Assembly (NCBI GenBank): GCA_021796055.1
Contig: JAJYOS010000136.1
Location: forward strand, 1-10,623
Direction: 5' to 3'
Length of the DNA stretch: 10,623 nt
Source of the DNA: Bacteroidota bacterium
GTDB taxonomy: Bacteria; Bacteroidota; Kryptoniia; Kryptoniales; JAKASW01
Under the pieces are notes generated by a model. It was not told where the DNA came from and made no database searches. It saw only the letters and a program-made list of their open reading frames with translations. The position numbers and the translations under genes were made by a program. Every line of letters starts with the position of its first letter. Position 1 is the stretch's first letter. Shown one piece after another: positions 1 through 7,388 of this stretch.

Positions 1-2260
1 TATGGCTCTCCTTCTTAAGAGGCGTAATATCATCGAGGACCCAAAAAGATCTGCCATGCGTAGCGGCTACTAGATCGTTATCGTGAACGGCAAGATCTCT
101 GATGGAAGCGGCGGGCAAGTTAAGTTGAAGCGGCTGCCAGCTATTGCCGTCATTGAAAGAAACGTAAACTCCGCTTTCAGTGCCTGCATAGAGGAGTCCC
201 TTCCTAGTGTGATCCGCCTTGACAACATGGACATATGACGTCGCACCGATTCCTTTGACAGTCAACGTCCATGTTCTGCCAAAATCTGTCGTCCTGTAAA
301 TGTAAGGCGCCATATCGCCCAGCCGGCGGCGATCCACCGCCGCGTACGCCTCACCCGCCTCGAAGGGCGATGCCTCTATTAAACTAATCTTGCTCCACGG
401 CGTAAGCCCCTTCGGCGTCACGTTTCTCCACTGCCGTCCGCCATCGGTTGTCAGGTGAATCAATCCATCATCCGATCCAACCCAGATCAGTCCGGATCGA
501 ACCGGCGAAGGCGCGACCGTGTATATTACTCCCCAGCCGACATGCGATGTGTCGGCGCTCTTTACCCGCAGTCCCGCTTGTGTCAGGTCCGGACTAATCG
601 CCTTCCAGTGAAGGCCTCCATCTTCAGTCCTCAGGAGCACCTGCGCGCCAAGGTAAAGTATATGAGGATTCATTTTATCGAAGACTATCGGCGAAGTCCA
701 TGTGAAACGATATCTCCTCGCCGGCGCGGGGGTGCCAAACTCCGCTAGGGGAGATGGGGAAACGGTCTGCGACTGGCCGGTAACCATGTTGTATCGGTAT
801 ACCGCGCCATAAGTGTCACCACCGTAGACAATGTTCGGGTTCAGAGGATCAGGGGCAATGTAACCCGATTCGCCGGCGCCTACCGGGTGCCAGTCTCTGA
901 AAGTTATGGAGCCGTAATCGCTTCTACTTTTTATGCAAACCGATCCCGCGTCCTGCTGGCAGCCGTAAATTCTAAATGGGAAACGATTGTCCACCGCGAC
1001 GTGATAAAACTGTGCTGTGGGCTGATTGTACCAGCTGCTCCAGGTTTTTCCGTTGTCAAAGCTCGCGACTACTCCCTGATCCGCCGCCACTATCATTCGA
1101 TGATCGTCGGTTGGATCGATCCAAAGATAATGATAATCGTCGCCGCCCGGAGAGCCCTTGATAGCCTTGAAAGTTTTACCTCCATCGGTCGAACGCATGA
1201 TGGATCGGTTGGGCACATATATTATCTGAGCGTTCTGCGGGTCAACGAACACTCTCCCGAAGTACCACATCCTCGTTACGATCCGAGGATCGTTGCTCGT
1301 TAAAGTCCAGCTCTCGCCGCCGTTTATTGAATGATAAAGGCCAGAACCGGATTTCAAATCGCTCACAAGCGCGTACACATTCATTCCCCCGGACCCCGTG
1401 GCAACCGAGACCCCGATTCTGCCGTAGGGCTTAGGAGGAAGCCCGTTACCTTGCAGCTCTGTCCATGACTTTCCCTCGTCGGTGGATTTATATAGTCCGC
1501 CACCCGGCCCCTGATCCGGAGGATACTGGCTCCACGGTGGGCGGCGCGCCTGCCACATGGTCGCATAAACTATCGACGGGTCATCCGGATCCCATGCGAG
1601 GTCTATGGCGCCGATGTCCGGGCCCTTATACAGAACTCTGTCCCATGTCTTGCCTCCGTCGGTGGTACGAAAGACGCCCCTCTGCTTATTTGCGTTATAA
1701 GCGTGCCCGAGTGCGGCCACAAGAACAAGATCGGGATTATGCGGGTCGATAAGTATTTTTCCGATGTGTTGGGTATCTTCGAGACCAACATGTTTCCAAT
1801 TAAGTCCGCCATCGGTAGTTCGATAAACGCCGTCTCCCGTTGTCATGTCGGAACGCATGTCGGCCTCGCCCGTTCCAACATAGATAACCCTGGGATCTGA
1901 AGGCGCGATAGCAAGGGCTCCAATCGAAGGATTCACCTTTCCATCTGAAATCTCTTTCCAGGTAAGCGCGGCGTTCGTCGTCTTCCAAATGCCTCCGTCG
2001 ACCGACCCGAAATAAAAAGTATATGGATTACCTGGAACACCCGCTACGGCGAGAGCTCGACCAGCACGGAAGGGGCCGATTAGCCGCCAACGCATAGCAG
2101 CGTAATCTCTCTGCCGTATCGTCTGGGCGGCCAGAGAAGCGAACGCCACGAAAGCCAGGGTTATGGCAAGGCTGAAATAACGAGTGGATGAAGTTCGGTG
2201 TAAATTACAGTAAGTTGAGCACGCCCGTTCGCCCCGTAGGATTCGTCTATCGGATTCCAA
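1..2260 (-). CDS. Secreted BNR/Asp-box (VPS10/sortilin-like) beta-propeller protein, C-terminus beyond window
   Basis: The minus strand is open without a stop for 753 codons, from 2260 to the left edge, so the C-terminus is missing. I count about eleven Asp-box-like motifs (S/T-x-D-x-G-x-T-W), for example RTTDGGLNW near residue 147, RTTDGGKTW near 198, KSTDEGKSW near 258, RSTDGGKTF near 356 and LTTDGGRQW near 603. They recur every 45-60 residues, as in tandem seven-bladed propellers of the sialidase/GH74/VPS10 superfamily. The opening MRWRLIGPFRAGR (56-68) and HGRSFWVLDDITPL (735-748) are typical of the roughly 1000-residue secreted 'glycosyl hydrolase BNR' proteins. A hydrophobic stretch at residues 28-46 ending LAAQ looks like a signal peptide after an unusually long basic N-region. 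TTG at 2260 is the only plausible start between the upstream in-frame TAA and that signal; the first ATG (residue 56) would remove it. Enzyme activity cannot be read from the sequence: it could be a hydrolase, a glycan binder or a scaffold. Confidence 0.86.
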   Translation of the reverse strand, partial: MESDRRILRGERACSTYCNLHRTSSTRYFSLAITLAFVAFASLAAQTIRQRDYAAMRWRLIGPFRAGRALAVAGVPGNPYTFYFGSVDGGIWKTTNAALTWKEISDGKVNPSIGALAIAPSDPRVIYVGTGEADMRSDMTTGDGVYRTTDGGLNWKHVGLEDTQHIGKILIDPHNPDLVLVAALGHAYNANKQRGVFRTTDGGKTWDRVLYKGPDIGAIDLAWDPDDPSIVYATMWQARRPPWSQYPPDQGPGGGLYKSTDEGKSWTELQGNGLPPKPYGRIGVSVATGSGGMNVYALVSDLKSGSGLYHSINGGESWTLTSNDPRIVTRMWYFGRVFVDPQNAQIIYVPNRSIMRSTDGGKTFKAIKGSPGGDDYHYLWIDPTDDHRMIVAADQGVVASFDNGKTWSSWYNQPTAQFYHVAVDNRFPFRIYGCQQDAGSVCIKSRSDYGSITFRDWHPVGAGESGYIAPDPLNPNIVYGGDTYGAVYRYNMVTGQSQTVSPSPLAEFGTPAPARRYRFTWTSPIVFDKMNPHILYLGAQVLLRTEDGGLHWKAISPDLTQAGLRVKSADTSHVGWGVIYTVAPSPVRSGLIWVGSDDGLIHLTTDGGRQWRNVTPKGLTPWSKISLIEASPFEAGEAYAAVDRRRLGDMAPYIYRTTDFGRTWTLTVKGIGATSYVHVVKADHTRKGLLYAGTESGVYVSFNDGNSWQPLQLNLPAASIRDLAVHDNDLVAATHGRSFWVLDDITPLKKESH

Positions 2261-2522
2261 TGATCTCCCTTTCGTGCTTGTGCTGGTAGTGATGAAATAC
2301 TCTTAAGACTTAACGGCCGTCTTCTTGTATCGCGAGCGAGCGGACAATGTGCTCTCTTGCCGACGGGATTGTCAACGCCAGTAGGAACCTCTCTTTTGAA
2401 ACTACCTAACTCAATACCAAAACACAACAGAAAACCGTGCCGTTCCCCCATACAAAAGAGAGAGTCTCATGATATGCAGTTTTGACTTGCGACAAGTTGC
2501 GGGGGACCCTTCGCCCTTTTTC
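2261..2522. other. Intergenic region between GH31 and propeller genes
   Basis: These 262 bases follow the GH31 stop and precede the TTG start. I see no convincing gene. A minus-strand open frame starting with ATG at 2451 overlaps the propeller gene start in another frame and has no recognisable protein character. An exact TTGACA on the minus strand (2375-2370) could be a -35 element, but the best -10 at a suitable distance (CACATT) matches only three of six positions. A short dyad ACTTG-CGA-CAAGT (about 2485-2497) is not followed by a T run in the direction of transcription. The propeller gene may be read through from GH31 or use a weak local promoter. Confidence 0.5.
2265..2270 (-). promoter_or_regulatory. 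Ribosome binding site deciding the TTG start of the propeller gene
   Basis: On the minus strand AGGGAG stands 4 bases before TTG at 2260-2258. The in-frame stretch from the upstream TAA to this TTG holds no ATG or GTG. The next in-frame ATG lies past the signal peptide and inside the conserved first blade. The site therefore supports a TTG start. Confidence 0.65.
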
Positions 2523-5135
2523 TCAGCGCGGAGTGTCGTCGTGAGCGGGCAACACGCCTGCAAGATGATTCAGGGCATGTTTGATAATATCCTTATCGCC
2601 TGAGAGCCGCATGATGGCATCGCGCAGCTTTGGAACCTGGGACTGGAACACCTTGAGACGAGCCTGAGCCGAGTCCGGATATAGCCTAAGGAAATCGCCT
2701 GTCTGCGCCGCCTCGATGAGAATATCCGGCGACCAATCCTGTGGCCAGAGATGGTTCAAAATGTTCATCGTTTCCTTGAAGCGCTCTATCTTTCCCCGCA
2801 CACCGATGAGCAGGCGAGATTCGATTGACTCCGGAAACTTGACCGTCATGTTCACTCCGGTGTGCACATCGAACCTGCCGGTTCTTATTACGGCTTCAAG
2901 CTTGTCGCCATCGTAACTCCACCCTTCCCTGCCAAGACTGATGTTCTTTCCATTGCAAGTTACTCTCGCCGGTGGAAAGACATTCATGAGTTCGACGACA
3001 TATTTCCGGCTCTTTTTCATTCCGGAATAACTCCCATCGACAGGAGCGATATGAATCCGCATAGTCTGGCCGTCGGTCATTCGATAGCTGACCTTAGTGC
3101 GGCTGAACCGACCGTGCAGGTAACCTTGCGAGTTCCCTTCATCTTCATAGACGCTCGCCGAGCCATCCTTCGCGGGGTAGATCCGCAGTACGAGCGGGTC
3201 GACGTTCTCGATGTCGGCCTTCTGTGCCAGCGACTGCATCGGGATAACCGCCCCGGCCTTGACAAGTATGGGAATATCGTCCAGAGAATAATGGCGCGTC
3301 ATGACAGCGGGTCCACTTAGGCGGTCTCCGCTATTCCACTCTATCCATGTTCCCGGCGGGACCCAGATATTTTCAGTCGCGAGTAAAGAGTCCTTCGACA
3401 TCGGACTCACGACGGGAGCAACGATAATGTCGTTTCCGAAAAAGTACTCGTCGCCGAATTCGTAGGCGTCATTCATTTCAGAATATTCGTAGTACAGCGG
3501 GTGGATCATGGAAATACCGCTGTCGTAAGCAGCTCTTGAAGCATCATAGATGTACGGAAGCAGTCTGTATCTCAGTAGAAACGCATCGCGCATAGCCCTT
3601 GCGTAAGGATAAGGGTACGCCCAAATTCTTCTCTCTGCCTCGGCATTGCGTGTAGTGTGCGTCCTCAGGATCGGGCTCAAGGCTCCCCACTGGACCCAAC
3701 GAGTAAAAAGCTCCGGCGAGACCGTACCTGGTATGTGTCCTCCGATATCGTGGCTCCAATAGCCGAAGCCGACATTTGCGGCAGTCGCCGTGAAGTAAGG
3801 TTGGAACCGCAGCGAAGACCAATCCGTGATCACGTCGCCTGAGAAACCAATTTCGTACCGGTGTGATCCGAGGCCACCCCAACGAGCGAGTATGATTGGC
3901 CTTGCCTTCCCTTCCCGTTCCATGTTGGTATAGAACGTATAGTTAAGCCACCACGTTGGATTCAGATCGCGTATCTTCGTTGTATCCCATTGCTGCCAGT
4001 CTATCCACCAGAAGTTCACGCCTTCTTTTTCGAGAGGGCCGAGGACAAGTTTGAAATAGTTCTCTGCAAACTTCTTGTCCGTGGGATCGAAGGGGATGTA
4101 CTTTTTTGTTGCCGGATTTACGCCCATAGCCCGCGCCATCGCCGGGTAGCACTTCTCCCACGGCTGAATTCCTGAAGCGGGGTGGAGATTGAGCACAACC
4201 TTCAGCCCTTTTTCATGACACCATTTCAAAAATTCCGGTGGATCGGGGAACAGTATTTTGTTCCAAGTATAGCCGGTCCATCCTTTCATCTGGCCTGACT
4301 GGTCGAGTACATGTCTCGACCATCTCAGATCAAATGTCTGATGCCAATCCATATCGACGACAAGTACATCGAGCGGGACGTTGTGATCGTGGAACTGATT
4401 CACGAGATCCTTCAGCTCTTCATCCGTGTATGCCCAATACCTTGACCACCACGCGCCGAAGGCGAAGCGCGGCGGCATAGGAATACGGCCCGCCACTTTC
4501 GCATAGTCGCCGAGCTCTTTCACATAATCATGACCGTAACCGAAGAAGTACCAGTCCTGCACCTCATCCGAAGGCCTGTTCATGGCCCATTTCCAATTCG
4601 AGTTATCAAAGAGAGAACGGCGGCTATCGTCCACAAGTGTCCATCCTCCGCGAGAAAGAAGGCCCGGATCGAGCGCTGTCGCTCCTTTCACTCCGTCGAG
4701 AGTTCTGATTGTGCCAAAAAGATTAGTGGTGTCTTTGTCGCCGGGATGCCAGACGACAACTTTCCCATCGAGTTTGAATTCGATCCGAAGATTTTCCCGG
4801 TTGAACTCACCCGAGCCCGTCTTATATTTGAGGAAAAGGCGCGATGTATTGATTGCCAACCAGCCTTTTTCCCTGACAACTTCATACTTCGGAACGGGCA
4901 AACGTCTGTTGATAAAGACAAGGGAAGGTGAATCGACGAATTTCGCGTCGCGGGACCATTCCATCCTTATAAGTTCCGGCGTAAGGATGGTAAACCGGGC
5001 GTGACCGTCGAGTACGACGGCCTTCGGATCCGCAATTGGGTTCGCCTGTTCAGCTAGTATCGCGTGACTCATTGACAACTCAACAAGAAAAGCCAGTGAC
5101 AGCGCAAGCGAAAATCCTTTCCCGACGATCTTCAT
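2523..5135 (-). CDS. Secreted GH31 family alpha-glycosidase (alpha-glucosidase/alpha-xylosidase type)
   Basis: This 870-residue retaining alpha-glycosidase probably removes alpha-linked glucose or xylose from oligosaccharides outside the cytoplasm. A signal peptide is visible at residues 1-28 (basic MKIVGKG, hydrophobic core, cleavage near ILA/EQ). An N-terminal beta-sandwich (about 35-220) precedes the GH31 (beta/alpha)8 barrel (about 220-550), which opens with PRFAFGAWWSRYWAYT. The expected nucleophile is D379 in FWWIDWQQW and the expected acid/base is D434 in GFSGDVITDW. HDIGGH (462-467), RTHTTRN (491-497) and IVAPVV (571-576) are further family landmarks. A DUF5110-like beta domain (about 645-715, with YPAKDGSASVYEDEG) follows. 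After about residue 770 there is a charged helical tail of some 100 residues that is not standard for the family. The ATG has GAGG upstream and its own promoter at 5176-5204. Substrate specificity (glucoside, xyloside or galactoside) cannot be settled by eye. Confidence 0.95.
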   Translation of the reverse strand: MKIVGKGFSLALSLAFLVELSMSHAILAEQANPIADPKAVVLDGHARFTILTPELIRMEWSRDAKFVDSPSLVFINRRLPVPKYEVVREKGWLAINTSRLFLKYKTGSGEFNRENLRIEFKLDGKVVVWHPGDKDTTNLFGTIRTLDGVKGATALDPGLLSRGGWTLVDDSRRSLFDNSNWKWAMNRPSDEVQDWYFFGYGHDYVKELGDYAKVAGRIPMPPRFAFGAWWSRYWAYTDEELKDLVNQFHDHNVPLDVLVVDMDWHQTFDLRWSRHVLDQSGQMKGWTGYTWNKILFPDPPEFLKWCHEKGLKVVLNLHPASGIQPWEKCYPAMARAMGVNPATKKYIPFDPTDKKFAENYFKLVLGPLEKEGVNFWWIDWQQWDTTKIRDLNPTWWLNYTFYTNMEREGKARPIILARWGGLGSHRYEIGFSGDVITDWSSLRFQPYFTATAANVGFGYWSHDIGGHIPGTVSPELFTRWVQWGALSPILRTHTTRNAEAERRIWAYPYPYARAMRDAFLLRYRLLPYIYDASRAAYDSGISMIHPLYYEYSEMNDAYEFGDEYFFGNDIIVAPVVSPMSKDSLLATENIWVPPGTWIEWNSGDRLSGPAVMTRHYSLDDIPILVKAGAVIPMQSLAQKADIENVDPLVLRIYPAKDGSASVYEDEGNSQGYLHGRFSRTKVSYRMTDGQTMRIHIAPVDGSYSGMKKSRKYVVELMNVFPPARVTCNGKNISLGREGWSYDGDKLEAVIRTGRFDVHTGVNMTVKFPESIESRLLIGVRGKIERFKETMNILNHLWPQDWSPDILIEAAQTGDFLRLYPDSAQARLKVFQSQVPKLRDAIMRLSGDKDIIKHALNHLAGVLPAHDDTPR

Positions 5136-5485
5136 CTGACGACCTCTCGGACTAGTTGGAAACGGCTTGAGTCAGAATATAAACAGCAGTGGCAAGAAGC
5201 TCAACGAGAAGAGGGCTGGAAAAGGCTCACTCAGCTGATTCAAGCGAAAAGATTGGCTCGCCTGCGCGCCAAGGAACTGCCGGACACGACCCCTTCTTTA
5301 TTCGCAAGAGGCACAGGATAGCCTCCGAAAGGATTCTCTTTGATTCCCATCCAAGTGGATCTATTATTCCTTAGCACAATCTGAGAGGAGTGATCGGTGA
5401 AGCAACGCTACGCGTCGCCCGTTATCCATACATCGTTATCCGTCTTAACAAGTTTTCATTAGACCGCCCAATCCAAAGTCACTTT
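5136..5485. other. Intergenic region upstream of GH31, with a possible plus-strand coding relic
   Basis: These 350 bases separate the small hypothetical gene from GH31. The left part holds the GH31 leader and promoter. Nearly the same stretch is open on the plus strand from 5100 to a TAG near 5332. This frame encodes a Trp/Arg/Glu/Gln-rich helical sequence (WKRLESEYKQQW, then EEGWKRLTQLIQAKRLARLRA, ending in ELPDTTPSLF) but has no ATG or other convincing start. The right part (about 5335-5485) shows no gene, no clear terminator and no repeat that I can support. Confidence 0.45.
5176..5204 (-). promoter_or_regulatory. Sigma70-type promoter for the GH31 gene
   Basis: Reading the minus strand, a -35-like TTGAGC (5204-5199, four of six consensus bases) is followed by exactly 17 bases and a -10-like TATATT (5181-5176, five of six). 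Transcription would begin near 5169, giving a leader of about 34 bases with GAGG placed properly before the ATG at 5135. This suggests the GH31 gene is transcribed independently of the upstream genes. A caution is that the same bases also lie in a possible plus-strand coding relic. Confidence 0.55.
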
Positions 5486-5812
5486 CTAAAAGAACTTCCC
5501 CTTTTCCAAACTCTCCCCAGGAATCTTTCTGCACGCCTCCACTACCTTGCACCAGACTTCAACAGTGACATGTCCCACGACATTATCTGGCGGTTCCGGT
5601 TCACCGGCCAGCGCCATAACTTCTTTCGTTCTCCAATTTCCTCCTTCGTCGACAATCGCGATCTCGGCGTCCACGCACTTCCTCCCCTCAGAATACTGCT
5701 CGACCGGGTCGTCGAAGTTCATGCAATAGTCGCCGCCGCCGAACTGAGTTGACAGCGTGATGCCGTTCGGAAAAGTCACGAGGAATCCTTTGTTATTACA
5801 GATTTCGAACAT
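5486..5812 (-). CDS. Small conserved-looking hypothetical protein, 108 residues
   Basis: I cannot assign a function. The protein has no signal peptide and no membrane segment, so it is probably cytoplasmic. It begins with NKGFLVTFPNGITLSTQFG (7-25), then GDYC (27-30) and DAEIAIVDEGGNW (48-60), and ends with a region rich in Val, Cys and Lys (DNVVGHVTVEVWCKVVEAC, 76-94). The pattern 'KGF-x-(V/I)TF-x-NG-x5-QFG-x-G-x-YC' followed by 'DAE(I/V)A' resembles a family of short, widely scattered orphan proteins that I recall from many genomes, but I know no function for it. Four cysteines (5, 30, 46, 88) plus C94 are more than expected for its size. It starts 86 bases after the anti-sigma-like gene on the same strand, so it may be the last gene of that unit. 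The ATG has only a weak GCGAGA upstream. Confidence 0.72.
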   Translation of the reverse strand: MFEICNNKGFLVTFPNGITLSTQFGGGDYCMNFDDPVEQYSEGRKCVDAEIAIVDEGGNWRTKEVMALAGEPEPPDNVVGHVTVEVWCKVVEACRKIPGESLEKGKFF

Positions 5813-5898
5813 CGCATCTCGCTTTCTATTTGCCGTGAACGACCACGGTACTAGTTTTCCATGACTACATTTATCTCCGGCGAAAATTCGCTACACAC

Positions 5899-7347
5899 TC
5901 AATTCACTCCTGCTGACGCGACACTCGGTTGTCCGCTGGCTGGGCGTATTACCCTCGTCGGTTTCCTGACCCACTCAACGCCGTTCCAGTATCTGACGCC
6001 GTTCTTAAGGTTTGTAAGGTACTGCTGATCAAAAGTCCCTTGTACTTTTCCTTTCCGCTTGAGCGTGTCGAAAGTTTCGGGCGTCGGGGAGGTGTATTTT
6101 ACGTCGACAACCGCCATATCCGAGGCAGAGAAGACATAATCGAACCCCCAATAGCCGTGCAAAGTGTTAGATCCAGGTTCAGTCTGGACCTGCAGAACAC
6201 TATCCGTGCTGGATGAAAGTAATCTGGCATATCCGCCTACCGACTCCACCGCCTGTATACTCGATTGAGGGAGCTTGATATAGTACAGCTCGGCCTCGGA
6301 CCTCTTAAAACCAAACCCAGGGGTGGCCGAGCTTTCAGTCGTACCCACGAGTTTTCTTGGATCGAGCACGGCGACAAATTCGAACTTTCCGCCCGTCAAA
6401 TCTCCGACATCGTCGATCCCAGTTAAGACGATTTGCCTGACTCCGTCAATGATGGGCCCCTTCAAATATGGTATAAAATTCCCGTAGTGCCAGTACTCTC
6501 CCACCACATCGAGATTCCCATTGAGTCGTGCCAGAAACGACGGCGAGCGTCCGTTGTTCGAATAAACAAAAAGGTTCTCGGACTTGCCGGGAAAAGTCTC
6601 AGAGCATAGGAATACTGGCGAGAAGCTGTCGTAATAATTGATACCATTAAACGAGATCTCACGCGGTCCGAAGGAAAGCGTCCTCAGTAGACTCCCGGTC
6701 TCGCTGTACACTCTCAGCACTTGATTTAATTTGCGTCCACGCAGTGGGATCGTCGTAATCAAGTTCGGTGTCCCATCCCCGTCAAGGTCCGTGATTATAG
6801 TTTCATGCGCGCCCCACCTACCCTCGTAAGCGCGGTCATTTGCTATGTCATAAGCGGGAAGAGACCATAGGAGTCTGTTCGAGCTTCCGTATACATCAAG
6901 CCTGTTTGTCACCGTATTGTAGTAGAACCATGATGGTGGAACAGTCTTAGGCCAAAAGACCGTGATTGACATCCCAATAAGCGCCAGCAAGGCTAATCCG
7001 AAAAAAGAGATAACCACCGGATGTTCATGCCTGAACCTGTCGATTCTTCTCCACGCAGTTGGCACTCTGACCTCCGAGTACGATACGGGTTCCAAATCCG
7101 GCTTGGAGAAGTAGGGCTCCAGGTCATCCCTCTTCCTGACCAGAGATCTCTTTGTCAAAGAGTCAAGTGAAGGTAGGTCAGATTCGTTTTCCTCCAGGAA
7201 ATCCTCGTAGAATCTTGTTATCTCTGAAAACAGGGCCCTGCATCCGGAGCATTCCTCTAGATGTCTCTTTATTTGTTTCTCGCTCTTCCTGACCTCCGCG
7301 TCACCAAGGGCCAAGAGTTCGAGAGTATGTTCATCTATATGTCCCAC
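5899..7347 (-). CDS. Zinc-finger anti-sigma-like membrane protein with extracytoplasmic FG-GAP-like domain
   Basis: The N-terminus has the zf-HC2/ZAS pattern of anti-sigma factors: H29-x3-C33-x2-C36 within KRHLEECSGC, with H3 or H7 available as a fourth zinc ligand. Such domains bind zinc and hold a sigma factor in the cytoplasm. A charged linker (about 45-105) leads to one membrane helix (about 111-131, VVISFFGLALLALIGMSITVF). The remaining 350 residues would lie outside the membrane. They contain DLDGDG at 187-192, a calcium-binding loop typical of FG-GAP/VCBS-type blades, and a second related segment near 310-330. The rest is beta-rich, which suggests a propeller-like sensor. The start is GTG at 7347, just after an in-frame TGA; AAGGA lies 11 bases upstream, which is a long spacing. 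It follows the 348-residue gene by 41 bases. By family knowledge it is an anti-sigma regulator; sensing through the outer domain is inference. Confidence 0.8.
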   Translation of the reverse strand: MGHIDEHTLELLALGDAEVRKSEKQIKRHLEECSGCRALFSEITRFYEDFLEENESDLPSLDSLTKRSLVRKRDDLEPYFSKPDLEPVSYSEVRVPTAWRRIDRFRHEHPVVISFFGLALLALIGMSITVFWPKTVPPSWFYYNTVTNRLDVYGSSNRLLWSLPAYDIANDRAYEGRWGAHETIITDLDGDGTPNLITTIPLRGRKLNQVLRVYSETGSLLRTLSFGPREISFNGINYYDSFSPVFLCSETFPGKSENLFVYSNNGRSPSFLARLNGNLDVVGEYWHYGNFIPYLKGPIIDGVRQIVLTGIDDVGDLTGGKFEFVAVLDPRKLVGTTESSATPGFGFKRSEAELYYIKLPQSSIQAVESVGGYARLLSSSTDSVLQVQTEPGSNTLHGYWGFDYVFSASDMAVVDVKYTSPTPETFDTLKRKGKVQGTFDQQYLTNLKNGVRYWNGVEWVRKPTRVIRPASGQPSVASAGVN

Positions 7348-7388
7348 TCTTAAGATGTTCCTTACAATTCAGGCATCCCGCTGAAAGT

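Noticed and set aside
887..1303. Plus-strand open frame of 138 codons
   Set aside because: It is antisense to the continuous propeller gene, whose minus-strand frame carries regular Asp-box motifs across the same bases.
1..2260. Tandem Asp-box motifs as DNA repeats or duplicated units
   Set aside because: The motifs repeat at protein level as propeller blades, but the DNA of each unit is diverged, so this is normal fold architecture.
2343..2373. GACAAT and ATTGTC inverted repeat with 19-base spacer, overlapping a TTGACA
   Set aside because: A six-base stem at this distance is expected often by chance, and no good -10 element accompanies the TTGACA.
2161..2451. Minus-strand open frame of 96 codons upstream of the propeller gene
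   Set aside because: It overlaps the signal-peptide region of the propeller gene in another frame, has no recognisable motif, and its composition does not look like a folded protein.
2485..2497. ACTTG-CGA-CAAGT dyad after the GH31 stop as a terminator
   Set aside because: The stem is only five pairs and is followed by A-rich rather than T-rich sequence in the direction of transcription.
5397..5462. Short plus-strand GTG frame of about 21 codons behind GGAG
   Set aside because: It is too short, has no recognisable feature, and lies in a region with no other plus-strand gene.
5390..5752. Plus-strand open frame of 120 codons
   Set aside because: It mostly lies antisense to the 108-residue gene, which has the more protein-like sequence; the GGAG near 5387 does not lead to a convincing product.
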